Below are positions 19,679 to 31,311 of a stretch of 64,000 bases of DNA, piece after piece. Within the stretch, counting starts at the first letter, position 1, and each line of letters starts with the position of its first letter. Origin of the DNA: Halisarca cf. caerulea (lineage: Eukaryota > Porifera > Demospongiae > Chondrillida > Halisarcidae); the NCBI GenBank assembly GCA_963170055.1, contig CAUJGJ010000264.1, positions 243,701-307,700 on the forward strand. The letters run 5' to 3'. The notes below the pieces were generated by a model, which was not told the origin of the DNA, searched no databases, and saw nothing but the letters and a program-made list of their open reading frames with translations. The translations under genes were made by a program, and so were the position numbers.

Positions 19679-20974
19679 ATGACCTCCTGTTTGCCAAGTT
19701 ATGGCTACAAAGGAGTCCAATATGTGTTTCTTGATACTTCAGTTCGACTTTTAGAAGAACTAAAATGTCCAGTTTGTCATGAACTACTCTCTAAACCAGT
19801 TGTAACCAGTTGTAAGCACCTTTTCTGTGGGAACTGTATCAAAGACCAGCAAACCTGCCCAACCTGTCGTGAGGAGTTCACCACAACGGAAGATGTGGTC
19901 AGCACAAGGATAACAGGGGCCTTCAAGGTGAGGTGCCCTAATTCATATGAAGGCTGTAAATGGGAGGGAGAATTGGGAGATGCTGAAGAGCATTTAGAAA
20001 AGAAGTGTCAAGAGCAGATAGTTGAGTGCCCCAATGGTTGTGGGGAAAAGAAGAGACAGAAACTTCTACAGAAACACACCAAACATGTTTGCCCCAACAG
20101 ACACTACACATGTCCACATTGTGACCACGTGGGCGTGTACAAGGATGTGACTACGGTGCACTTTACTAATTGCAGGGACTTCCCCCTCCCCTGTCCTGCT
20201 GGATGTGGAAAGAAGATCACAAGGAAGAACATGGAGAGCCATCTCAGTACAGAATGTCTTGAAGAATACATTTTGTGCAAGTTCATAACATTTGGTTGTG
20301 ACACAGCTGTTAGGAGGAGAGAAAAGGAGAGTCACTTCTCTGACACCGGATTCCACTTGGAGAAATCAATGGAGTTGCAAGTGGCAATGTTCCCAATGAT
20401 TGGAAAGTGCCTAATGGCAAAGTCCCTGGATTCTGCTGATGTGACCTCTCTCCCCCTTTCCTTCCGTCCCTGGCTTCAGAATACTCCAACCTGTTACCCT
20501 CGTCCTCCATGGGTTGTCAAACTGGAGGGATTTGAGGAGAAGAAGAGGAACAATGAAGATTGGTACAGCGGTCCTGTTTACTCTCACTTCGGAGGATACA
20601 AGATGTGTCTGAATATTGACCCAGAATTTAATGATAGTGATGCCAAATGCACTCATGTATCAGTCTACATCTGCCTCATGAAGGGAGATAACGATGACAA
20701 TCTGAAGTTTCCCTTTAAAGGAGGTATTGTCATCAGCTTGCTGAATCAACTGGAAGACCAGAACCATCACACCAGACAACCGTGGTCACCTGAGAGTAAT
20801 GTTACAGAAAATACCAGTCGACGTGTTACAACAGGGAAGAGGAATAATGGTTGGGGACATCCACGGTTCATTCCCCAGGAAGACCTCAACTACAACTCTG
20901 ACAAAAGTTGTCACTATCTCAAGAATAATTGTTTGTTTTTTAGAGTAGACAAGTTTGAACCTGTTTACTTGTGA
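19679..20974 (+). CDS. TRAF-like A4: RING, TRAF zinc fingers, MATH
   Basis: Intact 431-residue intronless protein, the only subgroup A member on the plus strand. Start chosen at MTSCLPSYGYKG by alignment with paralogues. The upstream ATG at 19667 would add MIRK. RING at 30-63 (CPVC...CKHLFCGNC...CPTC). Zinc fingers at about 85-210 (CPNSYEGCKWEG, CPNGCGEK, CPHCDHVGVYKD). MATH in the C-terminal 155 residues (PWVVKLEGF, SHFGGYKMCL, CLMKGDNDDNLKFPF, YLKNNCLFF). The linker before MATH (MFPMIGKCLMAKSLDS) has diverged from the FQSLG(T/A)LFQS of paralogues. Stop is TGA. Confidence 0.93.
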   Translation: MTSCLPSYGYKGVQYVFLDTSVRLLEELKCPVCHELLSKPVVTSCKHLFCGNCIKDQQTCPTCREEFTTTEDVVSTRITGAFKVRCPNSYEGCKWEGELGDAEEHLEKKCQEQIVECPNGCGEKKRQKLLQKHTKHVCPNRHYTCPHCDHVGVYKDVTTVHFTNCRDFPLPCPAGCGKKITRKNMESHLSTECLEEYILCKFITFGCDTAVRRREKESHFSDTGFHLEKSMELQVAMFPMIGKCLMAKSLDSADVTSLPLSFRPWLQNTPTCYPRPPWVVKLEGFEEKKRNNEDWYSGPVYSHFGGYKMCLNIDPEFNDSDAKCTHVSVYICLMKGDNDDNLKFPFKGGIVISLLNQLEDQNHHTRQPWSPESNVTENTSRRVTTGKRNNGWGHPRFIPQEDLNYNSDKSCHYLKNNCLFFRVDKFEPVYL

Positions 20975-21179
20975 AAAGATTTTGTATTATTCTTTATGTA
21001 GCACATGTTTGTGTGGATCTACGTACATATGCTAATGCTTGTGTGTAACTGTAGCCAAGTCTAAGTGATGTGTATGTCCCATGTATGAGCATGTGTAAGT
21101 GTTGTAATAGATAGTGCTTATAGTAAGGTTTCATCAGACTCTGTTGTGTTTCACCTTTAAGAGTTACATCATTGTACTA
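20975..21179 (+). other. 3' flank of A4
   Basis: No CA tract here, unlike A1, A2, A5 and A6. Nothing else recognised. Confidence 0.4.
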
Positions 21180-22137
21180 CCGTAGAGCAGGAAATTTTCG
21201 CGGCATAAATTTTCGCGAATCAAAGTAAAATGTAATTTTCGCGAGTTATATTTTCGCGATGTGAAGATTCTTATTTGCGTTTTCATTAGTCATTAGTCAT
21301 TAGTCATTATTATGGTAACCCCTTCAGCCAAAAGGCTGGTATAAATGGGGGACCAAAAGAAAAGCAAACAAACAAAGAAACAAACTAGAAAGGAACAAAA
21401 CAATTTGTTCTACACGTAATCACACACAGAAAACACACATAATATCACACAATCAACCCTATTACATGAACTATAGTCATTCACATAGTACTACATCAAA
21501 GCACACAATAACAACTATGTTATAGTCAATATAATAAGATTAAAATACACGCAAACCATATAATTATATACAATTAACACACTAAGAACATAGTACACAA
21601 TTTTAACTAATCATGTAAGAGATCGGTTCATAAACAACTGCTTCACCATTCGTTTGAAAGTAAAATCACTAGTAACTCTGGATGCATCTCTGATATACTG
21701 AGGAAGCTGATTCCAATCTCTACCACCAGTGTATATAAATGATTTTCCCAGCCAATTAGATTTTGAGTAAGGTAAGTGCAATTGGTCGCTCCCTCGTGTT
21801 CTACGACACCCGAACTCCTCATTGGTCAGCAAGATCTTCTTTAAATATCGAGGGCAACCACCAGTTAAGCTCCTTCTAATGCAGAGTAATCTGCGCATAG
21901 ATCTCCTATTTTGTTACGTTTCAAGTCGTTTGCATCCATTTCTAGACCATTTCAAATTCGGAGCGTGCTTTTCGCTGAGTTTCACGCTCCATTCCTTTGA
22001 GAATCTTGTTACAGCATACTGTTTTCCCGACTTTAGTGCGCATCTGTCGAAATTTTCGCAGTTAAAGTTTCGCGAATCCGTACAATTCGCGAATATAGCG
22101 AAAATATTACCTCGCGAAAATTTCCCGCTCTACGGTA
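21180..22137. mobile_element. TIR element (CCGTAGAGC...GCTCTACGG) with nested LINE
   Basis: Left end TA|CCGTAGAGCAGGAAATTTTC and right end GAAAATTTCCCGCTCTACGG|TA are inverted repeats flanked by TA. The subterminal parts carry repeated TTTTCGCGAA motifs on both sides (21200-21275 and 22047-22120). The middle is a LINE fragment in minus orientation. Looks like a non-autonomous DNA transposon that later received a LINE. Confidence 0.8.
21285..21900 (-). mobile_element. LINE 3' fragment nested in the TIR element
   Basis: Minus-strand frame at 21898-21611 reads RYLKKILLTNEEFGCRRTRG, FIYTGGRDWNQLPQYIRD and FTFKRMVKQLF. This is the usual carboxyl end of CR1/Jockey-like non-LTR polymerases (GR-WN-LP-IR...FK). 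The 3' end is a TAATGAC tail at about 21285-21305. Severely 5'-truncated. Confidence 0.75.
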
Positions 22138-22139
22138 TG

Positions 22140-22520
22140 TGGAAGTTAGTCTAGTCTTGTAGTCACCTCTTAGATTTTACATTCTATGCTCTTGTAGTAA
22201 TCACTTAGTGTCTTTATAGCTGTCTGAACTTATCATGTATAATCACTCTGGTTAGCCATGCCTTTTGTAACGTAAGTAGCCATCATGAGTTTTGTAGGAG
22301 CAGTGCTGTGTAGAGTTCTCTTGATAATAAGTTGTGTGACATTTGAGTTATCGTCGCGTTGCTCTCCTCGTACGGTGATTCCGGATTGCTATCAAAGTTA
22401 CCTGCCCCACTCGGAGGCGTATTACATTTATATAACTTTGTGTATATGTGCACGTTATATTCATTAATTTGTAAAATGCCCATCTGTTAATTTACATTTC
22501 ATTCCAACTGGTTCTTGCTG
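22140..22520. other. Spacer, no recognised feature
   Basis: A flank at 22490-22525 (CATTTCATTCCAACTGGTTC) matches, inverted, the flank beside the 18-bp arrays at 25.7 and 32.2 kb, so this marks the edge of a duplicated block. Confidence 0.4.
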
Positions 22521-22526
22521 TCAATG

Positions 22527-23180
22527 ACACCAGTGTGTACTGTGACACCAGTGTGTACAGTGACACCAGTGTGTACTGTGACACCAGTGTGTACTGTGAC
22601 ACCAGTGTGTACTGTGACACCAGTGTGTACTGTGACACCAGTGTGTGCTGTGACACCAGTGTGTGCTGTGACACCAGTGTGTGCTGTGACACCAGTGTGT
22701 ACTGTGACACAAGTGTGTACTGTGACATCAGTGTGTGCTGTGTCACCAGTGTGTACTGTGACACCAGTGTGTACTGTGATACCATTGTGTACTGTGACAC
22801 CAGTGTGTACTGTGACACCAGTGTGTACTGTGACACCAGTGTGTACTGTGACACCAGTGTGTGCTGTGACACCAGTGTGTACTGTGACACCAGTGTGTAC
22901 TGTGACACCAGTGTGTACTGTGACACCAGTGTGTATACTGTGACACCAGTGTGTACTGTGACTCCAGTGTGTATACTGTGACACCAGTGTGTACTGTGAC
23001 ACCAGTGTGTACTGTGACACCAGTGTGTACTGTGACACCAGTGTGTACTGTGACACCAGTGTGTACTGTGATACCAGTGTGTGCTGTGACACCATCACAC
23101 TCACAGATAACTTCAATTTAACCAAAGAATGAATGAGTATAATGCATGCACACTGGTGTCACAGTACACACTGGTGTCAC
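22527..23180. repeat. 18-bp minisatellite, inverted orientation
   Basis: About 32 copies of GTGTACTGTGACACCAGT, the reverse complement of the arrays at 10856, 24868 and 31312. Its inversion matches the inverted strand of A4, so it moved as part of the gene block. Confidence 0.95.
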
Positions 23181-23367
23181 CTATGTAAGTTTAAAGTTTG
23201 AGGTGTACAGCCGTATGTAGTCCAGGTGTCATTAATAATTATTTTAGAAGAATAGGCAAAGGGGGGGAATAATCTGGACAGTCCTTTCTGTGGTCCCAAG
23301 TTGTCTGGAAATAGAGAGGTTCCATTGTCCAGGTATATACATTGGAGTTGGCATATATGTCAGGCCT

Positions 23368-23692
23368 GTAGCCAGGTTGAATTATGGGGGGTTCTTCTGG
23401 ACCTAAGTGCATGGAACTCTTCACTACGTAAATGACCATTGTGGTTGATCACGTTTTGCTGGACAGACAATCTGAGATTTAAGTATTTGGATACTAGCTT
23501 TATTTCAGAGATTGATGGAGTATATATAGATAAATCTAAAAAGTTGTAGTAAGTTCTCATGAAAAAAGGCTGGAATGTCTCGTTTATTTTCAGTATAGCC
23601 AGGTGGAACTGGCTTCTAAGTGGGGGGGGGGGGTGTGTGTGTGTGCTTCTGCACCCCCCGAACCCCCCTGGCTACGGGCCTGTACGTACAGC
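23368..23692. mobile_element. hAT-like MITE, CAGGCCTGTAGCCAGG ends
   Basis: Left CAGGCCTGTAGCCAGG; right CCTGGCTACGGGCCTG, a clear inverted pair. This terminus is common to hAT-type elements (family knowledge). I could not see an 8-bp target duplication. A single similar end lies at 27708. Confidence 0.6.
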
Positions 23693-23699
23693 CTTATGT

Positions 23700-24860
23700 A
23701 GTCCAGGTTTCATCAATTTTAGGATAATGGCCAAGGGGGGGAATAATACTTATGAAAAAAAATGTGTGGGGGGGGGGGGAGTGCATGCAATACCACACCT
23801 TCTAGAGGGGTCTGGGCATGCTCTTCCATAAAATGTTTGAATTTTATACCCTCTGAGATCGCTTCTGGCGCATTTTCAGACTCATTTGTGGTTCTCAAAT
23901 GACATGAGGAGATGAACAGATTTCTGGTGCTGATCTGCCACTCAACACCTGTAGGCAAATGGTTCTGATAAGGTATACTTTGGAGAAATACACACTGTCT
24001 TATAACACTTACACCTATTAGATCAGACACTGACTAAGATTGTTGGCACAAAAGCTGCTAATTACTCTTTGACTGTGCATGATGTGTGGAACAGAAAAGG
24101 TAGAAGAATAGCTGTTTATAATAGGTTTTCAAAGCACTATACATTCTCCTTTATGTTCCTAATTATATAATTTGTGTTGAGTTCAATTCGACCTCTTTTA
24201 ACAAAAATAAGTGTAACCTAATTTCCAAGGGGAGGGGGGGGGGGGATAAGACTCCGGCAAGAGGGGCCCCCAATGAAACCCTGATAGTACAATTTCACCT
24301 CTAGTACATTACCTCATCTGTTTGTGAGGGAGTATATATAGTCCAATTCAAGGTCCCCTTTTTGATTTCACTTAAAATGCTTCCCCCAATAATGAACAGA
24401 GGCTCCCATCCTTTTTATAAAGGCTCCCATCCCTATTATATATAGAGGCTCCTGCAGGTCTTATTGGTCCACTGTGCCGGTGTATGCATGTGCAGTAATT
24501 ACCACATATACAGGCAGTATATCACTGAGTGCTACACGTGGTAGTGGTTGACGCATAACATTGTAGAGTTCTATAATAATGTATAACTATATGTGTATTT
24601 TTAATGGATGATGCATGGAGACAAAATGGCCACCTGCATGTATAGGGCTCAAGTTGTTACTGCTAAAACTATAGTATTGCATGCATGGTGATGCTGCATT
24701 GTATGAGTGCACATGGTGTTGATCATATTGTGAGCTTAAACTATACACACATGCACTGTAGCACTAGCTGGAAAGTTTCAAATTTCTATGTATATATGCA
24801 CGACATCCATACAGTAGCATACAATGTCATGTGCAGGATATATTTGAAGAGCTTGCATGC
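23700..24860. other. Repeat-derived spacer
   Basis: 23700-23760 repeats 23208-23275 (CAGCC(T/G)TATGTAGTCCAGG). 23719-24030 minus has a frame resembling transposon tail sequence, with a GCCCAGACCCCTCTAGAAGG end. 24300-24860 is the start of a block duplicated at 30725-31310. Confidence 0.4.
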
Positions 24861-24867
24861 ACACTGG

Positions 24868-25678
24868 TATCATACACACTGGTGTCACAGTACACACTGG
24901 TGTCACAGTACACACTGGTGTCACAGTACACACTGGTGTCACAGTACACACTGGTGTCACAGTACACACTGGTGTCATACACACTGGTGTCACAGTACAC
25001 ACTGGTGTCATACACACTGGTGTCACAGTACACACTGGTGTCATACACACTGGTGTCACAGTACACACTGGTGTCACAGTACACACTGGTGTCACAGCAC
25101 ACACTGGTGTCACAGTACACACTGGTGTCACAGTACACACTGGTGTCATACACACTGGTGTCACAGTACACACTGGTGTCATACACACTGGTGTCACAGT
25201 ACACACTGGTGTCATACACACTGGTGTCACAGTACACACTGGTGTCATACACACTGGTGTCACAGCACACACTGGTATCATACACACTGGTGTCACAGTA
25301 CACACTGGTGTCATACACACTGGTGTCACAGTACACACTGGTATCATACACACTGGTGTCACAGCACACACTGGTATCATACACACTGGTGTCACAGCAC
25401 ACACTGGTGTCATACACACTGGTGTCACAGCACACACTGGTGTAACAGTACACACTGGTGTCACAGCACACACTGGTGTCACAGTACACACTGGTGTCAC
25501 AGTACACACTGGTGTCACAGCACACACTGGTGTCACAGCACACACTGGTGTCACAGTACACACTGGTGTCACAGCACACACTGGTGTCACAGCACACACT
25601 GGTGTCACAGTACACACTGGTGTCACAGTACACACTGGTGTCACAATACACACTGCATGGTGTCACAGTACACACTGG
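24868..25678. repeat. 18-bp minisatellite with 14-bp variants
   Basis: About 46 units of CACACTGGTGTCACAGTA, regularly mixed with shortened units lacking four bases (CACTGGTGTCATAC type). 3' side of A5. Confidence 0.95.
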
Positions 25679-25772
25679 TATACTGACTACAAGAACCAGC
25701 TGGAGCGCAATAAATGTAAATCTATATAACAGATAGACAGTATAAAAACAGATTTTACAGTCATGATAAAAA

Positions 25773-25922
<150 letters not shown>

Positions 25923-25952
25923 AGAGTCATATCAAAACAATATGAAATCTTT

Positions 25953-27260
25953 TCACAAGTAAACAGGTTCGAACTTGTCCACTCTAGAGAACAAACAGTC
26001 GTTCTTAAGATACTGACAGTTCTTGTCAGAGTTGTAGTTGAGGTCTTCATGGGGGATGAACTGTGCATATCCCCAACCACCACCATTTCTCTTCCCTGTT
26101 GTAACACGTCCACTGATACGTTCTGGAATATTCCTCTCAGCTGACCACGGTTGTCTGGTGAGATGGTTCTGATCCTCCAGTTGATTCAGCAAGCTGACAA
26201 CAATACGTCCTTTAAAGGGAAACTTCAGATTGTCATCGTTATCTCCCTTCATTAGGTAGATGAAGACTGATACATGAGTATCTTTGACACTGCCATGACC
26301 ATTTGGGCAGACAAACAGACACATCTTGTATCCTCCGAAGTGAGAGTAAACAGGATTGCTGAACCACTGTTCATTGTTCCTCTTCTTTTCCTCAAATTCC
26401 TCCAATTTGACAACCCATGGAGGACGAGGGTAACAGGTTGGAGTATTCTGAAGCCAGGGACGGAAGGAGAGGGGAAGAGAAGCAACATCAGGTCTGATGT
26501 ATGTTGAGGACTGGAACAATGTCCCAAGAGATTGGAATAGTGCCATCTACGACTCCATTGACTTCTCCAAGTGGAAGCTGGTGTCAGAGAAGTGACTCTC
26601 CTTTTCTTGCCTCCTAACAGCTGTGTCACAACCAAACATTCTGTACTTACACAAAATGTATTCTTCAGGACATTGTGTACTGAGGTGGCTCTCCATGTTC
26701 TTCCTCTTTCTCTTTCGCCTCGACCCACATCCAGCAGGACAGGGGAGGGGGAAGTCCTCACAATTAGTATAGTGTGTTGTAGTCACATCCTTGTACACTC
26801 CCCTGTGGTCACAATGTGGACACTTGTAGCTTCTGTTTGGACAGCGATATCGAGAATGTTTCTGAAGTTGTGTGTACTCCATTTTCTCCCCGCATCCATT
26901 GGGGCAATCCAGCTTCTGGTGTTGGCAGGTCTTCTCCAAATGCTCTTCAGCATCTCCCAGGTCTCCCTCCCACTCACAGCCTTCAGATGAATTAGGGCAC
27001 CTCACTTTGAAGGCCTTTAGCACTTTAGTAACTCCGACCTCTGGCGATATGTCTGAGACCTCATTTCGACAGGTTGGGCATGTTTGCTGTCTATCTTTGA
27101 CACACTTGCGGCAGAAGAAGTGCTTACAACTGGTTACAACTGGTTCAAAGAGAAGTTCGAGGCATACAGCACACTTTACTTCTTCCAAAATGCGAGGTGA
27201 AGTGTCCAGAAAAGTGAATTCGTTCCCTTTGTAGTAGTACGTTGGTAGACGTTCAGCCAT
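25953..27260 (-). pseudogene. TRAF-like A5, single in-frame TAG
   Basis: Full-length 436-codon frame starting MAERLPTYYYKG. RING at 30-64 (C30, C33, C45, H47, C50, C53, C61, C64), zinc fingers and MATH all otherwise intact. One TAG at codon 238 (26547-26549) sits where paralogues have CAG in MESQMA, a single C-to-T change. The stop separates the RING/zinc-finger half from the MATH half. It could be a young pseudogene, a null allele or a sequencing error. As written, it yields a 237-residue RING/zinc-finger protein without MATH. No dyad motif is visible upstream. Confidence 0.82.
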
Positions 27261-27269
27261 TTACACACT

Positions 27270-27700
27270 ATAACAATGTCTTTTATTCCACGTGGCGTAT
27301 ACGTAGCCTGATCGTGCTCTAATCGTAGATAATCTATGCTCTAATCGGTTGCGGACCCCTCGGCTCTATTTAACGCGTAGGTTAGAGTATCTATGGCCGG
27401 TCTTGTCTGATACCGTCCCTGCTAGCATAGACATAAAAAAGATTGAATCGGCTGGCTAATGATCCTGCGGCGCCAAAATTCATCAGAAAGGTTACCACTT
27501 GAACCACTGAGAAGCACACTGAATTAATGACACACTACAGTGCCGCTTGGTGTGCAACTGATACACGTGATTTGGTAAATGGCCGAGTGAGATTGCTGGG
27601 GTTGGAACCACCAGACTATAAATATCACGTACATTGCTGCAGTGCTTGAGTTTGCTATATGCCGTGCATGGTATGTGAAACAACCCCATAAAATTGCTAT
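27270..27700. other. A5 upstream spacer
   Basis: Short repeats (TAATCGTAGATAATC). No gene recognised. A hAT-like terminus CAGGCCTGTAGCCAGG follows at 27708-27723. Confidence 0.4.
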
Positions 27701-27928
27701 AGAACAGGCCTGTAGCCAGGGGGAGGGGGGTTCGTTGGGTTCGGACGAATCCCCCTTTAAGAATCACCAAACAATAAAAAATAAGTCATAAAGGGTTCTA
27801 AAGGAGTATATAACCTTATTTAGACCCACTAAGCACATATTCCCTTTGTTTCGTTGCTCTATTATCACTAAACGCTACCCAGAACGCTACCTAATAGCAA
27901 TTGGCCTCCATTTTGTGATGACGTCATT

Positions 27929-28173
27929 AATCTGATAACTGCTGTGAGTGAATACAGAGTGAAAGTAATTATTGAATGCAGTAGCTATGTCAAATGGTTC
28001 AGTGTAGATTGTTGATTGATGCACGATGGTTGATGGTGTAGACCTTGTCTAACACGAGGTCTACACCATCAACCATCGTGCATCAATCAACAATCTACAC
28101 TGAACCATTTGACATAGCTACTGCATTCAATAATTACTTTCACTCTGTATTCACTCACAGCAGTTATCAGATT
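27929..28173. repeat. Perfect 117-bp inverted repeat, 11-bp loop
   Basis: 27929-28045 is the exact reverse complement of 28057-28173 by eye, with loop 28046-28056. The right arm encodes the beginning of the surviving LINE frame (FDIATAFNNYFHSVF). The left arm is an inverted copy. Confidence 0.93.
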
Positions 28174-30140
28174 CCCCCAATTGATCACTTACCTGTCTCT
28201 TCAACTCAAATCAGCTCGCTAAAAATTGATGAATCAGAAGTTTTCAATGCCCTAGTAACAATTAATCCTCGGAAATCATCTGGTACGGATGATATTAACA
28301 ACACCATACTAGTGGAATGTGCTGATATTCTCACTGGTCCGTTAAGAAACCTATTCCAGCTCTCTCTTGACACTGCAACCTTGCCCAATGAATGGAAAGT
28401 ACATAAAATTGTACCTATTCCAAAGAATAATGATGTTACAAAAGTAGTCAACTATAGACCAATTTCATTACTTTGTGTTACTTCTAAGCTACTGGAGTCC
28501 ATCATATTTACAAAGATCATTGGTTTTATACGTAGGCAACTTAGCAAACGTCAATTCGGCTTTCTAAAGAGAAGATCTTGTCTAACGCAACTTCTTAAAT
28601 CTTACTACGAAATTTCACTTGTTCTAGATAGAGGATGCCCAGTAGATGCTATTTTCCTTGATTTTGCCAAAGCATTTGACTCAGTGCCTCATAATGAGTT
28701 GTTGCTTAAACTCTGGCGTTTTGGAATACATGGTCCATTGTGGCTGTGGTTCAAAGCATACCTTACCAACAGATGGCAGTATGTTGAGATAGATGGATGT
28801 AGATCCAATCAGCTTTCAGTCATTTCTGGTGTCCCTCAAGGAAGTATCCTTGGGCCACTTCTCTTCTTAATCTACATAAATGACCTTCCTGATCATATCC
28901 ATCACTCATCTATGTACCTGTTTGCAGACGACACCAAGTTTCTATCTGCCGTGTCTGATTACTCGATTGACAACCTCCAACGTGACATGAATGATGTTAG
29001 TACATGGTGCACCGTATGGAAGCTACAAATAAATGTTTCAAAAAGTGTCAGTGTGCGTTTCAGATTCGGCCACCCAACACATGATCTTCATTATTCACAT
29101 ATCAATACTCCTATTCCTACTCACACCAGCCACCGAGATCTAGGTATAATTGTAACAAGTAATTTATCATGGAATGAGCACATTAAATCTATCTGTTCCA
29201 AGGCATATCGCAATCTGAATTTTATTAGAAGAAACTTACATCAATCATCTGATTTGCAAGTACGTAGAACTGTATACCTTTCACTTGTGCGCTCACAACT
29301 ATCATATTGTAGCCAACTATGGAGACCTCACCTCATCAAAAATATCAAAGCTTTAGAAGACATTCAACGCAGGTCCACCAAATTCATTTTGTCCTACCCT
29401 CAACTTGATTATAAAAATCGTTTGATCACCCTCAACCTCTTACCAGTAATGTACTGGCTGGAACTGCAGGACGTATTATTTCTAATCAAGTGTATTAAAT
29501 TTCCTTCAGACAACTTCAACATTTTCGACTATATATCCTTCAACAACACCTGCACCAGACACCACACCAACCACAAACTCCAACACCGATACTGCCGTAC
29601 AACAGCCATGCGCCATTTCTACTTTGTTCGAATTGTAAGACTTTGGAACTCACTGCCATTCATTGATCTCAATAATTCATTCAGTACCATTAAACGTTAT
29701 CTGTATAGCTACTTCTGGAATCACTTTATCCAATATTTTGATTCAGTTAATATCTGCACTTTCCACTTTAAGTGTCCTTGTAACTCATGTAATTAGTTTT
29801 GTCCTTGTAACTCATGTAATTAGTTTTGTTTACAGTAAATGGTGTCCTGTGTATCTCTAGTTAAATTTTGCTTTCATGTACATCACTTCTTACATGTGTA
29901 TACTAGTTTGTGTACAAATTTACTTTGATTATGTAATTTCACTTATAGTTAGTTATTAAATGTATCACAAGCCTTATGTCATTTGACTCATACCGATTCA
30001 CATTTCCTGTACCTGGCAGCATCAACTGTTGATGTCTGACCATCAACCATATTCTCATATATATCACTAAGACTTTATTACATCTACATAAATATGGTTG
30101 TAAAGCTTTATTGAATTGAATTGAATTGAATTGAATTGAA
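28057..30140 (+). mobile_element. 5'-truncated LINE with intact reverse transcriptase frame
   Basis: Continuous frame of about 579 codons from the right arm to TAG at 29796. It has the reverse transcriptase blocks in order: NYRPISLL, QFGFLKRRSCLTQLL, DAIFLDFAKAFDSVPH, GVPQGSILGPLLFLIYINDL, catalytic FADD at 28921-28932, INVSKS and HRDLGIIV, plus the long carboxyl region usual in CR1/Jockey-like elements. No endonuclease domain and no ATG near the start, so it is a truncated copy. The 3' untranslated part has a duplicated TTTGTCCTTGTAACTCATG and ends in a (TTGAA)n tail at 30109-30140. The lack of lesions suggests recent insertion. Confidence 0.9.
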
Positions 30141-30144
30141 TCAT

Positions 30145-30720
30145 CACAGTGACATTTTGTATTACGTATTCTGTAACTCGTTTGCACCGTGGATGGTTTT
30201 GAGGGTATTTTGCATAGGGGGTCAATGTATAACTAGTTGTGAACAAAGTTCAGAACCTCGCGATTGCCAAAACTAAAATAAGTAGAAATTGAATTGTGTT
30301 CAATTACATTTTGACTGCTGTTTATGAATTCAAAACTGCATGTGTGTGCTCTTGCTTTGAGTTGTAATGCTAGATTGAGTATAATAGTATTACAATGGCC
30401 AGATGCAAAGTTAGCAGTCTTGTTTACTCACTTGCTTAATTGCAAGACGCACAGTGTGTAGGCTATCAGTCCTTGTATAGTTTGAGATAAGACTGTACAT
30501 CAGTGTAACATTTGTTAATTTGTGATATTTGACATTCAATTTGGTTGAGTCAAACATCAGTGATTGACACAATCTGTTATTCCTTCTGGTGTGTTAAATT
30601 TGCAAAATAAATGCATGGTCGCTTTTCATTTTGTACATGTCGATTCAATTGAATTGCAATTGCTTGGTTCAATTTGGCCTGCTTGAACATTCAAATTAAC
30701 ACTATAGCACTAAGCACAAG
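30145..30720. other. AT-rich spacer
   Basis: Scattered GAATTG/CAATTC motifs. No coding or repeat structure recognised. Confidence 0.4.
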
Positions 30721-30824
30721 CACACTAGTACATTACCTAAACTGTTTGTGAGGGAGTATAGTCTAATGGTCATCTTTTTAGATTTCACTTTAATATGTTT
30801 TCCGCAATAATGAACAGAGGTTCC

Positions 30825-31088
30825 TGTCCTTATAGAGGCTCTCATCCTTATTATAGAGGCTCCTGCCCTTTTTATAGAGGCTCCCATGCATCCTTATTAT
30901 AGAGGCTCCTGCCCTTTTTATAGAGGCTCCCGTCCTTATTATTATAGAGGCTCCTGTCCTTATTATAGAGGCTCCCGTCCTTATTATTATAGAGGCTCCT
31001 GTCCTTATTATAGAGGCTCCCGTCCTTATTATTATAGAGGCTCCTGTCCTTTTTATAGAGGCTCCCATCCCTATTATATAGAGGCTCC
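30825..31088. repeat. 21/24-bp repeat (TATAGAGGCTCCTGTCCTTA)
   Basis: About 11 copies alternating 21 and 24 bp through an extra ATT. One unexpanded copy of the same sequence lies at 24410-24455 in the paralogous block. Confidence 0.9.
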
Positions 31089-31311
31089 TGCAGGTCTTAT
31101 TGGTCCACTGTGCCGGTGTATGTGCAGTAATTACCACATATACAGGCAGTATATCACTGAGTGTTACACATGGTAGTGGTTGACTATATATTATACGTAT
31201 AAGCACATGTATTGTAGCACTAGCTGGAAAGCTTCAAATTCATGGCTACATACAACATCCATACAGTAGCATACAATGTCATGTGCAGGATATATTTGAA
31301 GAGCTTGCATG

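Noticed and set aside
23719..24030. 103-codon minus-strand gene
   Set aside because: The frame contains transposon-like tail sequence beside a hAT-like terminus, has no domain, and lies in a locally duplicated repeat.
25953..27260. UAG as a reassigned or read-through codon, since A3, A5 and B3 all carry TAG
   Set aside because: Receptor 1 and the LINE frame end with TAG as normal stops, and the three TAGs arose by different mutations. Read-through is unnecessary to explain them.
28206..28451. Minus-strand 81-codon frame inside the LINE
   Set aside because: Antisense shadow of reverse transcriptase coding sequence.
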